A DNA stretch of 64,000 nucleotides from Isoetes taiwanensis. Its lineage: Eukaryota; Streptophyta; Lycopodiopsida; Isoetales; Isoetaceae. Positions within the stretch are counted from its first letter, which is position 1. Every line of letters starts with the position of its first letter. Both the position numbers and the translations under genes were made by a program. The notes beneath the pieces are model-generated. The model did no database searches, was not told the DNA's origin, and worked only from the letters and a program-made list of their open reading frames with translations. The DNA is taken from contig JAJEKV010000058.1 of assembly GCA_021234155.1 (NCBI GenBank), positions 6,212,600 to 6,276,599 on the forward strand, in the 5' to 3' direction. Positions 32,492 through 44,244 of the stretch are shown here, piece by piece.

Positions 32492-32698
32492 TCAAACCGT
32501 CAACCTGCATTTCTTGTCAAATCTAGCAAACAACCTCAAGCTGATCGCGGGACTGTACCTCTCAACAACCTTCCCATCAATGCTAATTAAAGAATTGGTG
32601 AAGTCCCAGTCTACAGAATCCCCAAATAGGCCTCCTTTGTTAGGCTTCAAGAACTTGTATAGTGGTGCTTCTATTGAAACCATTCACATCAATATACA
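32492..32698 (-). pseudogene. glutathione peroxidase exon fragment, copy A
   Basis: Minus strand: IDVNG, then after a one-base frame change [40 protein letters not shown] and PAISL. This matches the C-terminal region of plant glutathione/thioredoxin peroxidases (PLYKFLK..KGG(L/F)FGD..KWNF..FL(V/I)..GKVVxRY.P). The expected SIEKDI helix after RYSP is replaced by unrelated residues before a stop at 32492-32494. The exons with the catalytic Cys, Gln and Trp are not found upstream. The frame change before EAPLYKF is shared by both copies. It sits inside the interval bounded by inverted 29-mers. Confidence 0.7.
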
Positions 32699-35148
32699 GT
32701 TCAATATGGGTCTAAAATAAGAAACAAATTGGCTTGAGCAAGCAAGCACACTGCAGTTCTTACCTTGAGAAAGATAACAATATTATGCTTTGAACCTGGT
32801 GCATACATAGAATTTCTTCATTGATATATGGTTCCTGGCTTCCAAACTAATTATAGGGAAAAGCAAGCACCTCTAATCCTGCCCAGAAAAGGAAAAACAA
32901 ATTAAAGAGATTATACATCTTTTTCCAAACTCTACTTACCTTCATCTTTATACTTCTGATATGTTTCAGATGTTGTCAAAACCATTGAATATAAAGTTAC
33001 AACATTGGAAAATTTTGGAAAAGCAATGATAGATGGAAGAAATACTGGAAAGAAAATGCCATTGTGAGCAACTTTACAATTAGGAGGATTTTGCCCCTAT
33101 AATTGCTCAAAGAAACATTCTTTCTAGCTGCATCCTATAAAGAAATGAACAGCAGTTTTAAGAACTAGAACCAGCATGTTCAGGCAATTGAATTGAGTGC
33201 AATCCAACCATGTTTTCAAGGTTTTTCCTGCTTGTGAAGCCCACAGACATATATGGGAATCAGCTATAGAAACCAAGCATTTCTACATATGGCTGCCAAA
33301 CATGAAATTTACTTCATCGTCAATGAGTGCTGATGATAAAAAGCATACATCTATAAGAACATGTGCAAGATGGGAATGCCTAACTTGCAATTCAGAGAAT
33401 TACAAAGCTCATTGATAAATGAAAGACGACCATCGGACAATCGTAAGTTTCAAGGTTAGCAACTTAGCTTACGTACCGGTTACAATTAAGTTGAAATAGG
33501 CAACATTGATGTAGCTTCAGCCATTCAAAGATCATAGGTACGTAATGCCCACTTTGCAATATTTGCCGGAAGCTTGATGGAAGGGATCTACTCCTGGATA
33601 ACTACAAGGATATGGCCAATCCTAGTTTATGTGTAGATGAAAAAGGTTTTTGTTGATCCCCAAGAGAAGGCATCCGATTGCAGCTCCATACAAATAGGTT
33701 TTAAAATTATAATCCTATCATCACCTCCTTTAATTTGCCTTCAGAAATTCCAAGTTTCCCACATGCAAAGCATTGATGCTGATTGTATTTACAGTTCAAA
33801 CAGTAGAATTCTGCCATCTCCTATAATAAAAAGTAAAATTATGTCAAAATTGCCAGATAGTGAAGACGATAAAATAATTGGCTTCTACTTGCAATCTGCA
33901 TCATCCTCTTCTACTTGCAACCTGCATCCTCTTCTACTTGCAACCTGCATCTTTTTTTCCACCTAGCCAATGGAGGTGCTTCCCATTTCTCTAGCAGGCT
34001 TTCTGTAATCTGCAAAAGGAACCAGTTCTCCAACTAGTGGAAACGCAAATATAAACAAATGCAATGTTCTCGACAAAAACAAAGACGTGATAATCTTGCA
34101 TGATGTGTTAATCTAAATATCCGGGGGGCTTAGTAGCTTATTTTAAATTCGATTCAGATCTCAACGCACTAGTTAGGGACCTGGCCTTAAGCACAACAAT
34201 TGTTGCACTACAAATCTACCTTCGACATTTTAAGGGGTCCCTTCTGTTATGATCACTTTAAAACCTACTAGTTCATTACAAACTTCATCATAATATTCTT
34301 ATGTCAAGCAAGTTCACTATCAGATAAATGCATTGTTTTGATGGCCTTACCGCAGGCTTTACAATCAAGTTCATTACCATGTGAAAGATAGCAACTCACA
34401 GCTGGACTTGAGTAGGTAATCAAACGTTATAAATTGAGGAGGTTGGTATCTACTCAAAGATCTATTGTTTGCAATCCAAACTCTCAACCGTCACCAACCA
34501 GCTTGTACCATAGTCATAGTGTATTCATTATCACCTACTCCAACATGGATAAATTGTCAAGTTTATGTCGTTTACTTTCTTAAGCAAGTGAAGTCTAAGC
34601 TATTTGTTTCTTCCTAAAACCTTGCATAATCTCAAATGTGCATTATACTGGGAAAAACTCAATCATCGCCTCCTATGTTGATTAATCATATGCATCATCC
34701 TCGGCAGAACGTTGAAAAAATTACCAAACACGTTACCATATCAAATGAAATGTGCGATGAGGGCCGGGCAACTAAGTGAAAAGCGGAAAAAAAAAAAAAA
34801 ACGGCCAGGGCTCCGATTGATAAAAATAAAATATGGCAAATGGGACATTAGAGAAAGATACGGTAGCAAGAAGGCATTTCAAGTTCGATGTCGACTTACT
34901 ATAGCGATCCGAGGTCGACGCCTTGTCAAAGGTTTTGAGCTCTTCGTCTTCCAAAATCCTCCCACAAGACTTAAAATCAGCCCGCCAAATTATCTCTAGG
35001 TCATTTGCCACACTGAATTTGAAATTACGGATGTCCATGTCATCGATCCGACACCAATTTGCTAAGAGCAAAAATGGCTTTCCCGCCGTAAAGCACCCCC
35101 GTAAAGCGAGATCCAAAGACCGCAAAAGCGAGGCGTCCAATCAGGTGC
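32699..35148. other. right part of the 29-mer-bounded interval, copy A
   Basis: No gene recognised apart from the GPX exon to its left. Contains a short minisatellite (33882). On the minus strand near 35140-34920 copy A is open (LLLANWCRIDDMDIRNFKFS and onward) with no family match. Confidence 0.4.
33882..33951. repeat. ~23 bp minisatellite x3, copy A
   Basis: CTTCTACTTGCAACCTGCAT units, the first with AATCTGCATCAT instead. Confidence 0.85.
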
Positions 35149-35177
35149 TTTTGTACCCCAATATCTAACTTAGACCC

Positions 35178-36745
35178 TTTTTAAGGAAAACATTCATGTT
35201 GCATAAGGCTCAAAGCTTTAAAAATGAGCCGCATCAATAAAAATCTGTGTTGCCACACTCCAAAATCACACCATACCCCTCAAATTCATAATAGGCACCA
35301 CTATGGAGTACATCCAACTATTGACCCCGTCACTTTTCCGCAAAACGCATCTTGAATAAGCGCCTTTGGCCTCAAATTTCGAGACATCTCCATTAACTTC
35401 TTTAAACAATGTTACAATGATCAATGTCGTTAATCATGTTACCATAACCTTGATGAAAACAATTCACGCCATTCTCAGAGGCCCCAAAGCGAATAATGAC
35501 AGAGATGAAGCTATATGAACTGCTTGTGAATCTCGAAGATCAAGTCTGCGGTAGGCATTTTCATCGAACAACTAACACCATGCATGCAAAAGAATCGCAT
35601 GTAGGAAAAGTATAAAAGCCGTCAATTTACATATAATGAACTGTCATAATCAAATACTTTTGTAAGCACCTCCACTTTCCAAAACCTGGGTTTTTGCCCT
35701 GACACTATGCTAGCTTTATAATCCTTTCTAAGTCAATACACCTTTCCTTAAAATTTACAGGCCCATTAGGGCAAGGCAATGTCTGAGAACATCTAAAATA
35801 CAACTTCCGTAGCATGGTTTTCATCCGCCAAAGATCCCCTTTAGGCTTTTTGTTAGCCAAATAGCAGTTTCTCTTGGAGATACTTTGCTATGTCCGAAAG
35901 GCCTTAGGACAACCGATAGCTCCTCAAGCCGTTGCTAAGATAGCAACTGGGCACATAGTTCTAGCAAGCCCTCCATCCTAAATGCACATACTAATACAAT
36001 TGCTCTGTACATACCTCCTATTATTGTAAACAATCTCGCTGTGTACTCCTAAATGCACATACCATGAATTCATTATCCAAACAGAAAGCAAATAAAGAGA
36101 AACGATCATATACCTTTTTAAACCAACTATGTAAAACATGGAGCAAAAAAGAAAGAGCAAAAGAGAGGCGGAGAAAGGAGACTCCGTGGATATTGCAGAG
36201 GAGACTGATGCAGACCATATTGTTGATGGAATCGCCAATCTCACCTTCATCTTGGCTATGGCGTCATTCTACATCTAAATGCCTAAATCTCACCTCAGGT
36301 TGGCTATGGCGTCAGAGTGCCGGAGCAGACCTCACGTCTTCTTGCTCAGAAACTCCATAGAAGCAGAAGTCGATGTAGAAGCAGAAACTCCAAGAAGATC
36401 CACAGAAACAGAAGCTGCATCTAACCAATCAGGCAACACACAAAATATCATAAGAAAAGCAAATCCACCTTCGGCACAGATCTATTTTCCATCATCTGCA
36501 TGCAAGTTCCCCTCCGTTTGTGTGTAGATTTAAGAATGAGGAATGGGATCGCCGGAGCATTGAATAGCATTCCCCACAGAAAAATCCAACGCACTTAATG
36601 TGAGCGAAAAAAGGAGACACACGTCGGTGCAAGATGGACCAAGGAATACGTGTCGCCAAAAATTGCATTTGGATTGCGGCGGAGAAAAAATAGAAGTGCA
36701 GAAAAAAAAAAAAAAAGAATATGTGAGACTCGATTATATATGTGT
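35178..36745. other. right end of copy A, up to the start of copy B
   Basis: To 35672 this pairs with the end of the window; beyond that its copy B partner is off the edge. A minus-strand block at about 35420-35220 is open in copy B (GAYYEFEGYGVILECGNSIF) but unrecognised. TCCTAAATGCACATAC is repeated at 35977 and 36048, and GGTTGGCTATGGCGTCA-like words are duplicated near 36250 and 36300. A run of 15 A at about 36700 precedes the A/B junction. No gene is called. Confidence 0.4.
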
Positions 36746-36814
36746 GGATACATGAGTTCCCCAAAGGTAGAGGTTTGGAAATGAGAAATAACCTCGCCTG
36801 CGTCTGCGTCTGAT

Positions 36815-37145
36815 GTTGTGCCATGAATGACACTCATTGAATACATATGCTTATATTGAATTATGTGCTGAAGTACCAGGAGTGGAGTGAACGTGATGGT
36901 ACATAAATTAGATATAAACAATTATTTTGGATGAAGGTGGCCTATGTCAAGAAGCCAACCAGTGCTCTATCTATAATTCTATTGTATTCAACCTCTCTAA
37001 ATAATTCTATTGTATTCAAAAAATTATGTGACGAAGGTGGCATATCTGAGAAGCCAACCTTTAAAAATAATTGTATTCAAAAAATATGTCACAGAGGTGA
37101 CGTATGTACAAAAGAATTTTGCCTTTTCAGTGGCAAATTAACAAA
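36815..37145. repeat. dispersed ~330 bp repeat (copy B, locus 1)
   Basis: Partner of 3155-3487, ending about 10 bp before the kinase stop codon. It retains the segment ATGAATGACACTC that copy A lacks, so copy A carries a small deletion. Confidence 0.8.
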
Positions 37146-37155
37146 GAATGTCCTT

Positions 37156-38130
37156 TCAGCAGGCAATTTCACAGGGCCTCACTGTTCTGATGAGCTTAGC
37201 AGGAACACCATATTTGAAGCATGGCCTCTTACGTTTTAAGCCCTGAGGCGCACTTCTACTAGCACTAGAATAATATTTGGCAACCCAGGGATGTGCCAAA
37301 ATTTGCTGCACAGATATCCTTTCCTCCGGATCAGGCTGCAACATCGCCAAAACAAGGCTCTTTGCTTCTTCTGACACCAACCCAACTGGCCAATGCAAGT
37401 GTGAGGCAGCCAGATCCTCGCCATGAAGCAGTTCTTCGATGATTCCTGCAGTTTGTAGACTTGAGAAGTGATCATTCCCTGTAAGCGCCCCATACAGGAT
37501 CAAACCCAGACCCCATATGTCTATCTCTGTGGAATAATATCCCTGCACAACCTCTGGAGCGAAATATCTTAGTGTTCCGACTCTGGATGTAAAACTGGGA
37601 GCCGAACCTGTAAAACGAGCCGATAGGCCGAAATCCGAAACCCTAACATCATAGGGTTTTGCTGCTGAGGTCACAAGAACGTTTCCCGGCTTCAGATCCC
37701 GGTGGATAATGCCCTTGTGATGAAGATCCTGTATAGCTAGAGCAAGATTTCGAATAAGAAGAGCAGCTTCCTTTTCACATAGCCTGCCTTTCTTCACGAT
37801 TACATCAAGCAAGCTACATTCGCATAATTCCATGATCAAGTGCCAGAATCCCTCGTCTTTGATTACTTCGTGTATATGCACTATGCCAGGGCTGCTGGCT
37901 AACTTCTGCATGATCTCTACTTCCTTGATCGGCTCTGTGTCTCCTACCCAGATGATTTTGCAAGCAAACTCTTTCTTACCTTCTGTTTTACTTCTGCAGC
38001 GAAAAACCGTAGCTTGGCCACCGCTGCCGATTTCCTTAAGCAGATCATAGCTCTTCAAAAGATTGGGAAATAAAGCAGAATAGTAGTAGTTGAGAATTTC
38101 TTCGTCTGTCTCCTCCGTCTTCGTCTCCAT
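37156..38130 (-). CDS. Ser/Thr protein kinase, CDPK/PPCK-like without EF hands
   Basis: An intronless 324-residue kinase catalytic domain protein. The start is the ATG at 38128-38130 (METKTEE); an in-frame upstream ATG at 38157 would add nine residues. Visible motifs, numbered from METK: glycine loop GSGGQATVF 35-43, ATP-binding Lys58 in FACKII, catalytic loop HRDLKPGN 143-150, DFG 166-168, APE 191-193, DIW 204-206, and HPWV at 280-283 closing the domain. There are no EF hands and no long regulatory tail; the C-terminus is basic (LKRKRP at 298-303). The layout resembles the CDPK-related, calcium-independent group that includes PEP carboxylase kinases, whose control is largely transcriptional. 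The substrate is unknown and PPCK identity is not proven. All catalytic residues are present, so the product could be active. The ~330 bp repeat lies just downstream. Confidence 0.85.
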   Translation of the reverse strand: METKTEETDEEILNYYYSALFPNLLKSYDLLKEIGSGGQATVFRCRSKTEGKKEFACKIIWVGDTEPIKEVEIMQKLASSPGIVHIHEVIKDEGFWHLIMELCECSLLDVIVKKGRLCEKEAALLIRNLALAIQDLHHKGIIHRDLKPGNVLVTSAAKPYDVRVSDFGLSARFTGSAPSFTSRVGTLRYFAPEVVQGYYSTEIDIWGLGLILYGALTGNDHFSSLQTAGIIEELLHGEDLAASHLHWPVGLVSEEAKSLVLAMLQPDPEERISVQQILAHPWVAKYYSSASRSAPQGLKRKRPCFKYGVPAKLIRTVRPCEIAC

Positions 38131-38155
38131 ACTCAGAATTCTGTAATGCCAACAC

Positions 38156-38180
38156 AATGCAAATGCAAATGCAAATGCAG
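38156..38180. repeat. ATGCAA microsatellite upstream of kinase copy B
   Basis: About four units of ATGCAA directly upstream of the kinase start (minus strand), partner of 4479-4503. On the transcribed strand it reads TTGCAT repeats, so it adds no upstream ATG in that register. Confidence 0.7.
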
Positions 38181-39211
38181 ACGTTCTTTTATACCTTTGT
38201 AGTTGTCGCGCACTGACTCTGCACTTTCCATTCTAAAAATATCTCAGTTCTATTCCTGGTTTTCGGGAAAAGGCCACATCTAAATTAGGAAAAATCCCAG
38301 ATATTTGTGTGCTGTCCGTCGGATGTTGGCACGATCCCAAAGCCAACTATGCCGCCCGTTGATGCACAAACACATTGACATGCTCGCAGAAATAGATATG
38401 CTTACCATACATAAGGATATTTTCGGATTTGGCTCGTTTCTCTGTGGCATCCAAGGACTGGTATGAACAAATCTATTCAAATGCCTTTTGGGAAAGAAAA
38501 CCCGCATGCAATTATGAAATACTCTGTTGTTTGAATAAATCCTTGGATGTTTCGTAGGTTTACCTTACTCTATTTACAGATCAGCAGTTCGCTGAAATGA
38601 TGCATCTCCAGCCTTGCATGGCCACGAACTATCTAGCCTTATCTAGCCATCAATATAACTATGAATTGGAGGCAGTCCAATATTTCCAGGTTGGTCTCAA
38701 TTGCACCTTGATGCATAGTTTCATTTCTATATCGATGTTTGGTGCATAGTTTCATTTCATTTGGAGGCATGCCATGTGTAGAGATAGATAGTCTATGCTA
38801 TAAAATGCGTGTTAAGTTACCAGTCTTATGCAATCACATGCAGGACAGTTCTTTATCATCGTGGCATAAAATGTAAAGCTCCTCAGAGCTTTGAGTATAT
38901 GGCTGTGGGACGACTGTTTCAACTGGTCAAATATGTAGATGAGTTATAACATGTCTAGAAGAGCAAGGCGTGCTGTGTCTACAGTCATGCAATTCAGTGC
39001 TATCATTATAGCAAACTGAAAAGTGCAGAACATTTTCAAGTTGGATTTTCAAGGAGAACTGCTTCTCAGTCATTCTCCAATTGAATTCTCAGCCACGTAC
39101 AAGTATTGTCCATATAAATGTTGCTTTCCTCCCTCCCTTCATGCAGAAAAATAACATGTGCGAATTGGCCTGTTTATTCTATTAATTTGCTGGTTTGATA
39201 TACCAGAAAAA
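38181..39211. other. intergenic spacer between kinase and capping-enzyme exons, copy B
   Basis: AT-rich, no coding sequence recognised, includes the presumed kinase promoter. The local duplication of GCATAGTTTCATTTC seen in copy A recurs near 38713-38759. Confidence 0.5.
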
Positions 39212-40103
39212 ATGGAAGGGATTTTGGGTTCTGCCAATGACGCGAAGGATTCTCGGTGGTCTTATTCAGAACTTCCCCATAAAGCTGATGGCGTGATTTC
39301 CCAGGTAAATGTAACTTGGATTATCAAAGGAAACATGTGAAGAGATCCATGTGCCTAGTGTAGCGCCCTAAATATTATGATACAATGTCTTTTACTCATT
39401 CATCAATAATAAATTCTTAGGAAAATGGTTGCACTTAAAACAGAGCGTATTGTCCCTAGGGAGTTTGTGCAGGGCTTCATATATGGTTAATTCATTTTCG
39501 TTTCTTGTGCAGAGATGGGATGACCCATACATACCATATGGATACAATGGCCTCTTGAATTGGAAGTATCCTCATATGAATTCTGCTGATTTCATTCTCA
39601 GGGTTTCTTCTATTCCCATCCAACATTTTGATAGCTATAGAGAGTCATCTTTGTGCTCTATCTATGCTCATTTTGAAATGAATGCCAGCATGCTCCTTTA
39701 AGATGTCACTCATGTTTCTGATGCACTCCTCTTTATCCACAAGATGTCTCTTATGTTTCTGATGCACTCCTCTTTATCCACATCAATCTAATATCCCTTT
39801 TCCTCTTCTTACAGATAATACCCGGAGTTGAGAGAACAGCGTCTTTGTTTGCTTGGCAAGACTGGCGAGCTAAAGTGTCTTGATGGTGCAAAGTTGACAC
39901 TTTTCTGGTAGTTGTTTGTATGGCAAAATCTTTTTGGTTTTCTGTCCATTGAGTTTTTGTTATGCTTGGCAGAGAACAGAAGTTCAAAAGCACTAGAGAG
40001 CAAGGTAGTTGAATGCTCTTTGAACATAATCAAGAATAGTTGGGAGTTTATGAGAGTGCCGAACGATAAGAAGCATCCAAATACATGGACTACATATAGA
40101 AAG
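39212..40103 (+). pseudogene. mRNA capping enzyme (guanylyltransferase) 3' exons, copy B
   Basis: Same exon set as copy A, better preserved. Exon blocks: 39212-39304 (SELPHKADGVISQ, motif IV region), 39513 to about 39602 (RWDDPYIPYGYNGLLNWKYP, motif V, then HMNSADFIL), 39815-39907 (LCLLGKTGELKCLDGAKL) and 39973-40103 (ESKVVECS, NSWEFMRV, then NTWTTYRK). The 39305-39512 intron has GT-AG ends and joins the first two exons in phase. Capping enzyme transfers GMP to the 5' end of nascent nuclear mRNA. Motif I with the catalytic lysine and the triphosphatase domain are missing from the flanking kilobase, and I see no later exon, so it reads as a 3' gene fragment. A remote continuation across very large introns cannot be excluded. 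Confidence 0.75.
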
Positions 40104-41632
40104 GTAACTTGCATTTTCTTGTTATACAGTTTGTATGGACAATTGCAATGTAACTTGGAACCCAAATGTAACTTGAGAGACCTTTGTTTCCTCATATCAG
40201 TATGTAAACGATCGTATGTTGTTCTAAGCTGGAACTTTTAATCCTTAGGTAGCATAATCCAATCCTGCCAAAACTTTATGCATTCCGAGAATCATATATT
40301 TTGAAAGCATATTTGGCTTTATTCTGGCAGATAGATCATAAGTTGTTATTGCTCCAGATGTCATAGCATTATCTTAAAATAACATGCATTACACCAAACA
40401 CATGCTCTTCTTAAGGTACATGACAGCCAAATATGTCCCTAGGAATGTGGCTTGTTGGGCCTTCAAGACCAAGTTTGGAGGTCTTAAGTATAGTGCATAA
40501 ACCATATTCTGCGCATTTTAACCATATTGGATTTTCTATTTTTAAGGTTCAGGCTCATTTGACTTTGTGCTTGCAAAACGTAGAAATATAAAGGCCTTGC
40601 ATGCTATTAAGACGGCTGTCTTTGTTGAAAATTAGAATCCAAGGAAATGTTCAAAGTACATCGCATACAGCTGACTATGGTAAGCCTGCACTATGTAACA
40701 GCATAGAATGTGCAGCCATGCCCCACATGTTGTGTCTATCATATACATTGAAAATACAAATAACGTATATATAATTTTCACGTAAAGTAGTCAACACATG
40801 AACAGTATACGTAATGATTATATATACTGTTTAAAAGGCTTTGCTTGACATGTCAAATGGATATTCCTTCACAAATCCTGGTTGATTGAGATATAACCTT
40901 ATAAATGACCACCTGTTATTTCATCATGTTTATGTTGCAAGCCATGGCATCTGCTATTTCTTTGTAGCTTTGAGCAAATGAGCTACGCACATAGTGAAAT
41001 TGTAATTTATAGGCATGATTGTATATGATTAAATCTACACCTTAAGATGAACTACACAATATATGGATATGGGATACCTTTGAGGATATCTTCACCATAT
41101 AATACGTAAAAGTACTATCCTATCTATAATATAGTGGAGAGAAACAAACTGAAGTGCTATTGCTATGGCCACATTGAAGATATATGTGAGATTTTATTTG
41201 TACGATTGGATCGGTGTCACTTGGCTATTATGTATTATGGTCAGATCCATCCTTCCCAATTTTCGGAGCTTTGGATATGAGATCTAAGCCTTCCTCTCAA
41301 GGATAGCAGTGTGCCTAATTAGGTTGTTCCAGTATAAAGATTTATTTTTTAGTTCAAGATCTTGCTCTGGATTTTAAATGACTCCACATTTTTGTTTGTC
41401 CATGACCAGATTCTTGCCATCGGAGTCCCTCCTCTAAGTTTCATTGCATTTTATGTATTTAAAAGGCAAATTCTTGACTTACGTCAGGGTGCACTTGTAC
41501 AACAACATAACTAGCACAGTTTGGTTTTGATTTAATATGTGTGTAACTTAAAACTTGTTAAAATGGTTAGACCCTCCCATTACCAGACTTACTTTCTGGT
41601 TTGATATATATGCTGGCCCTTGAAAACCCCTC

Positions 41633-41700
41633 GACCCTACTATACATATAAGAGTAACATCCTATTGACCCTACTATACATATAAGAGTAACATCCTATT
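41633..41700. repeat. 34 bp tandem repeat x2, copy B
   Basis: Two nearly identical units starting GACCCTACTATACATATAAG. In this copy both units read AAGAG where the first unit of copy A reads AATAG. Confidence 0.8.
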
Positions 41701-43295
41701 TAGAAGATCTATAGTCAGCCACTAGTTTAATGCATCTTCAGTATCTCATTTCCTAATGTCTCATGCTAAGCCTAGACTAGAACCCCCCACATCTTTTAGT
41801 TTAACTCCATGACTGCAAAGGACAAAGATATTATAGGTCACAATGTATAATCACATGAGGGGTTTGCTTGTGTCAGATGCTATTGCTACTTTTGAGATGT
41901 CGTATACTTGGTTTTTATGTATAAAAAAAAGGTAGATTTCTAAATGAGACTCCATTTTGATTTTTATCTATAAAATGCAATCTACTGCATTGATGCCATT
42001 TATATGACTATTTGTGATTTATTCTACATCCGAACAAATGGATATTCAAATAAGAGGCGAACGTGCTTTTAGAGGATTGTTGCATGTGAACTTTAAGCCT
42101 TTAAAGCTTTGATTCATTTAGAAGTAGCTTTTTGAATTCCTAGCTTATGACTAGACCGTCTCGACTAGGAATGACCTTTTCTTCAAAGATGTAAATGATC
42201 TTCTAGGGCACACTTGCCTATTAGACGTTCTTTGTTGATGAATTTATCGTATATACCATCTCAGATTTCTATCGTCTTGAGGATAGTTTCGGCCAAATAT
42301 AAAGCTTTGACTTAGAGAAATAGATTCATAGAGATGATTTAGATAATCACATACTTATGTTTCAACTTGCGTTGGCAGCCTTCTGATTTGCATGCAGATA
42401 TGTCATCATGACCAAGATGTGTACATCAAGCGCTTGAATGCTAACACCACTTGTTATGGACATTGTGAAGCACTTTTGTTTTCTCGAGATTATCATTTCC
42501 TGAGGTGCTTAGGAGAGAAGCTATTAAGCTAGGTGTTTGGCTATATCTGAGAGCTTTAAATTGTGGTAAATTGGGGGATATGAGGACCAAGGCACTCAAA
42601 GTCATATTGTCCTCTAACCCAATGCTCATTGTGACAAATCGGGGGATATGTCTTTTGGGTTATGCAAGCGGTAAAAAAGTTTTTATTTTTTTAAGTAGCA
42701 TCTTGAGTTCTTGCATTTAGTATTTCTTCTTTCTTCCACGTGCATGCATTCTTGCATGTGATATTAACTTAGTCTCGTATGCTAGCAATTATCATCAGGC
42801 ACCATAGTAGAGTTCTTATACCTTTGTGCACAGCATGAAACTCATTGATGTTAAATGGAGAAACATTGAAAACATTGAAAAGCTTGAATGGTTAGCATAT
42901 CTTAAAATAGCACTTGGCATATATAAACGTGGTATTGTGACTATGAAGACTCATATAAATTTTAACATGCATCATTTCATAACAAATAGTACATACTCTA
43001 CTTTTGAAGGACTAAAACACAACTTCTTCTCCTATTTGTATCCTCTTAAACATACGCAACCTTCTTTTAAGTATCCAAAATAGCACCAACACAATCAAGC
43101 AACTCAATCCAGAAATTGTCATATAGTTTCTAAAGGCTATAAATTAAATTTCAAAACACATTGGCTACTTATTGAGGCACTAACTCAACTCAAAAGGTGA
43201 CATCCCTACATATTCAAGCGACTTCCCATACTAGCTCTTTTTAAAATCCTCTAAAAATCATCCCCATATAAACCCAAACACCCCCCCTCGGGGGC

Positions 43296-43450
43296 AAGTC
43301 ATTGTCACTCTTAAGTTGCTGGTAAATTCAAGTATTAACCACCCCCAACGAGCACACACACACAACGACACAAAGTCATTGTCACTCTTAAGTTGCTGGT
43401 AAATTCCAAGTATTAACCAACCCCCAAACGAGCGCACACACACAACGACA
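43296..43450. repeat. 77 bp tandem duplication found only in copy B
   Basis: AAGTCATTGTCACTCTTAAG occurs at 43296 and again at 43373, each followed by the same block ending in a CACACACAACGACA tract. Copy A has a single unit (about 13549-13629). It is a clean length polymorphism between the copies. Confidence 0.8.
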
Positions 43451-44132
43451 ACATCGTTAGTTAACATACGTACAATAGCACTTGCCATGAAAATTGTGAC
43501 TAGCCAACATGCCATGGTTAATCGCCTAATCCTCATAATCGCCTAATCCTGGCCATTGAACCAAGGCATATAACAGAGAATATGCCAAACCCTCAAGCTA
43601 TGGCCGTCCATCCCAAAATAAGATGGGGTGAAACCCCATTTTCCACGTCATCCAAAGGTGAGCTAGAACATATTCCAACGAAGTCAACCAAGTACATAGT
43701 CAGTAATGAAGAACAAGCAAAGAGGCACTCCAAACAGTTTTAGCAAAGTCCATTCTTTGCATGCGGCATAATTGATAGAAAGTCGATACTTGCAAGCAGT
43801 TAACAAGAGGAGGTCTTGATTGCATGGCGGTTGCATGCTCTCCACAACCACGGGCACAATGCACTTAACAATGGCATTCAAACATGTACATACAGAGTAT
43901 TTGACACCAACTATACATGCATTGTTCCGCAGTTAAAGGACCCGATGGCCCATTTGCGGCACCAGTGACATATAGCCCGCGACATATCATGAATCTACTT
44001 CACAGGGCTGACCACCGCGGCCAGTTATCGCCAACATCTGCGGCTTCAAGAAACAATTGGGGATTTGAACCCCCTGCCAAGAGACGGCAGTGCCAATGCC
44101 CTGCCATGAAAAGCTTCTTACAAGAACAAAAT

Positions 44133-44244
44133 AAAACCTACTACTGTGCTAAACTAGAACTACCGTGGAAAACTAAAATAAAACTTACTACTGTGGTAAA
44201 CTAGAAATACTGTGGTAAACTAAAATAAAACCTACTACTGTGCC
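44133..44244. repeat. 47 bp tandem repeat, ~2.4 units, copy B
   Basis: Same array as 14323-14434, with the same unit number in both copies. Confidence 0.8.

Larger units (their letters stand above)
30677..35177. mobile_element. candidate ~4.5 kb TIR element carrying a GPX exon, copy A
   Basis: GGGTCTAAGTTAGATATTGG followed by GGTACAAAA lies at 30677-30705. Its exact reverse complement lies at 35149-35177, so both 29-mers point inward. TTTT flanks both outer edges, which is not informative as a target duplication in this AT-rich DNA. The interior holds a glutathione peroxidase exon (minus strand) and a minisatellite, but no transposase. A non-autonomous DNA transposon that captured a gene piece is one reading; a chance pair of copies of another small repeat is the alternative. 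Confidence 0.4.
3091..36745 (+). repeat. large direct duplication, copy A (~33.6 kb)
   Basis: From ATACATGAGTTCCCCAAAGG at about 3091 the sequence can be followed, in the same order and orientation, against the segment starting at about 36746. Collinearity holds to at least 35672, which pairs with the last base of the window. The right edge is set at the start of copy B. Copy A is longer because of the ~3.95 kb insertion at 6468-10414 and a ~1.9 kb copia segment at 15725-17621. Many 1-30 bp indels also separate the copies, so they are distinct DNA molecules or alleles rather than one sequence written twice. Confidence 0.9.

Noticed and set aside
32478-32720. Plus-strand 80-codon frame opposite the GPX exon
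   Set aside because: The minus strand carries recognisable GPX residues; the plus frame is its antisense shadow.
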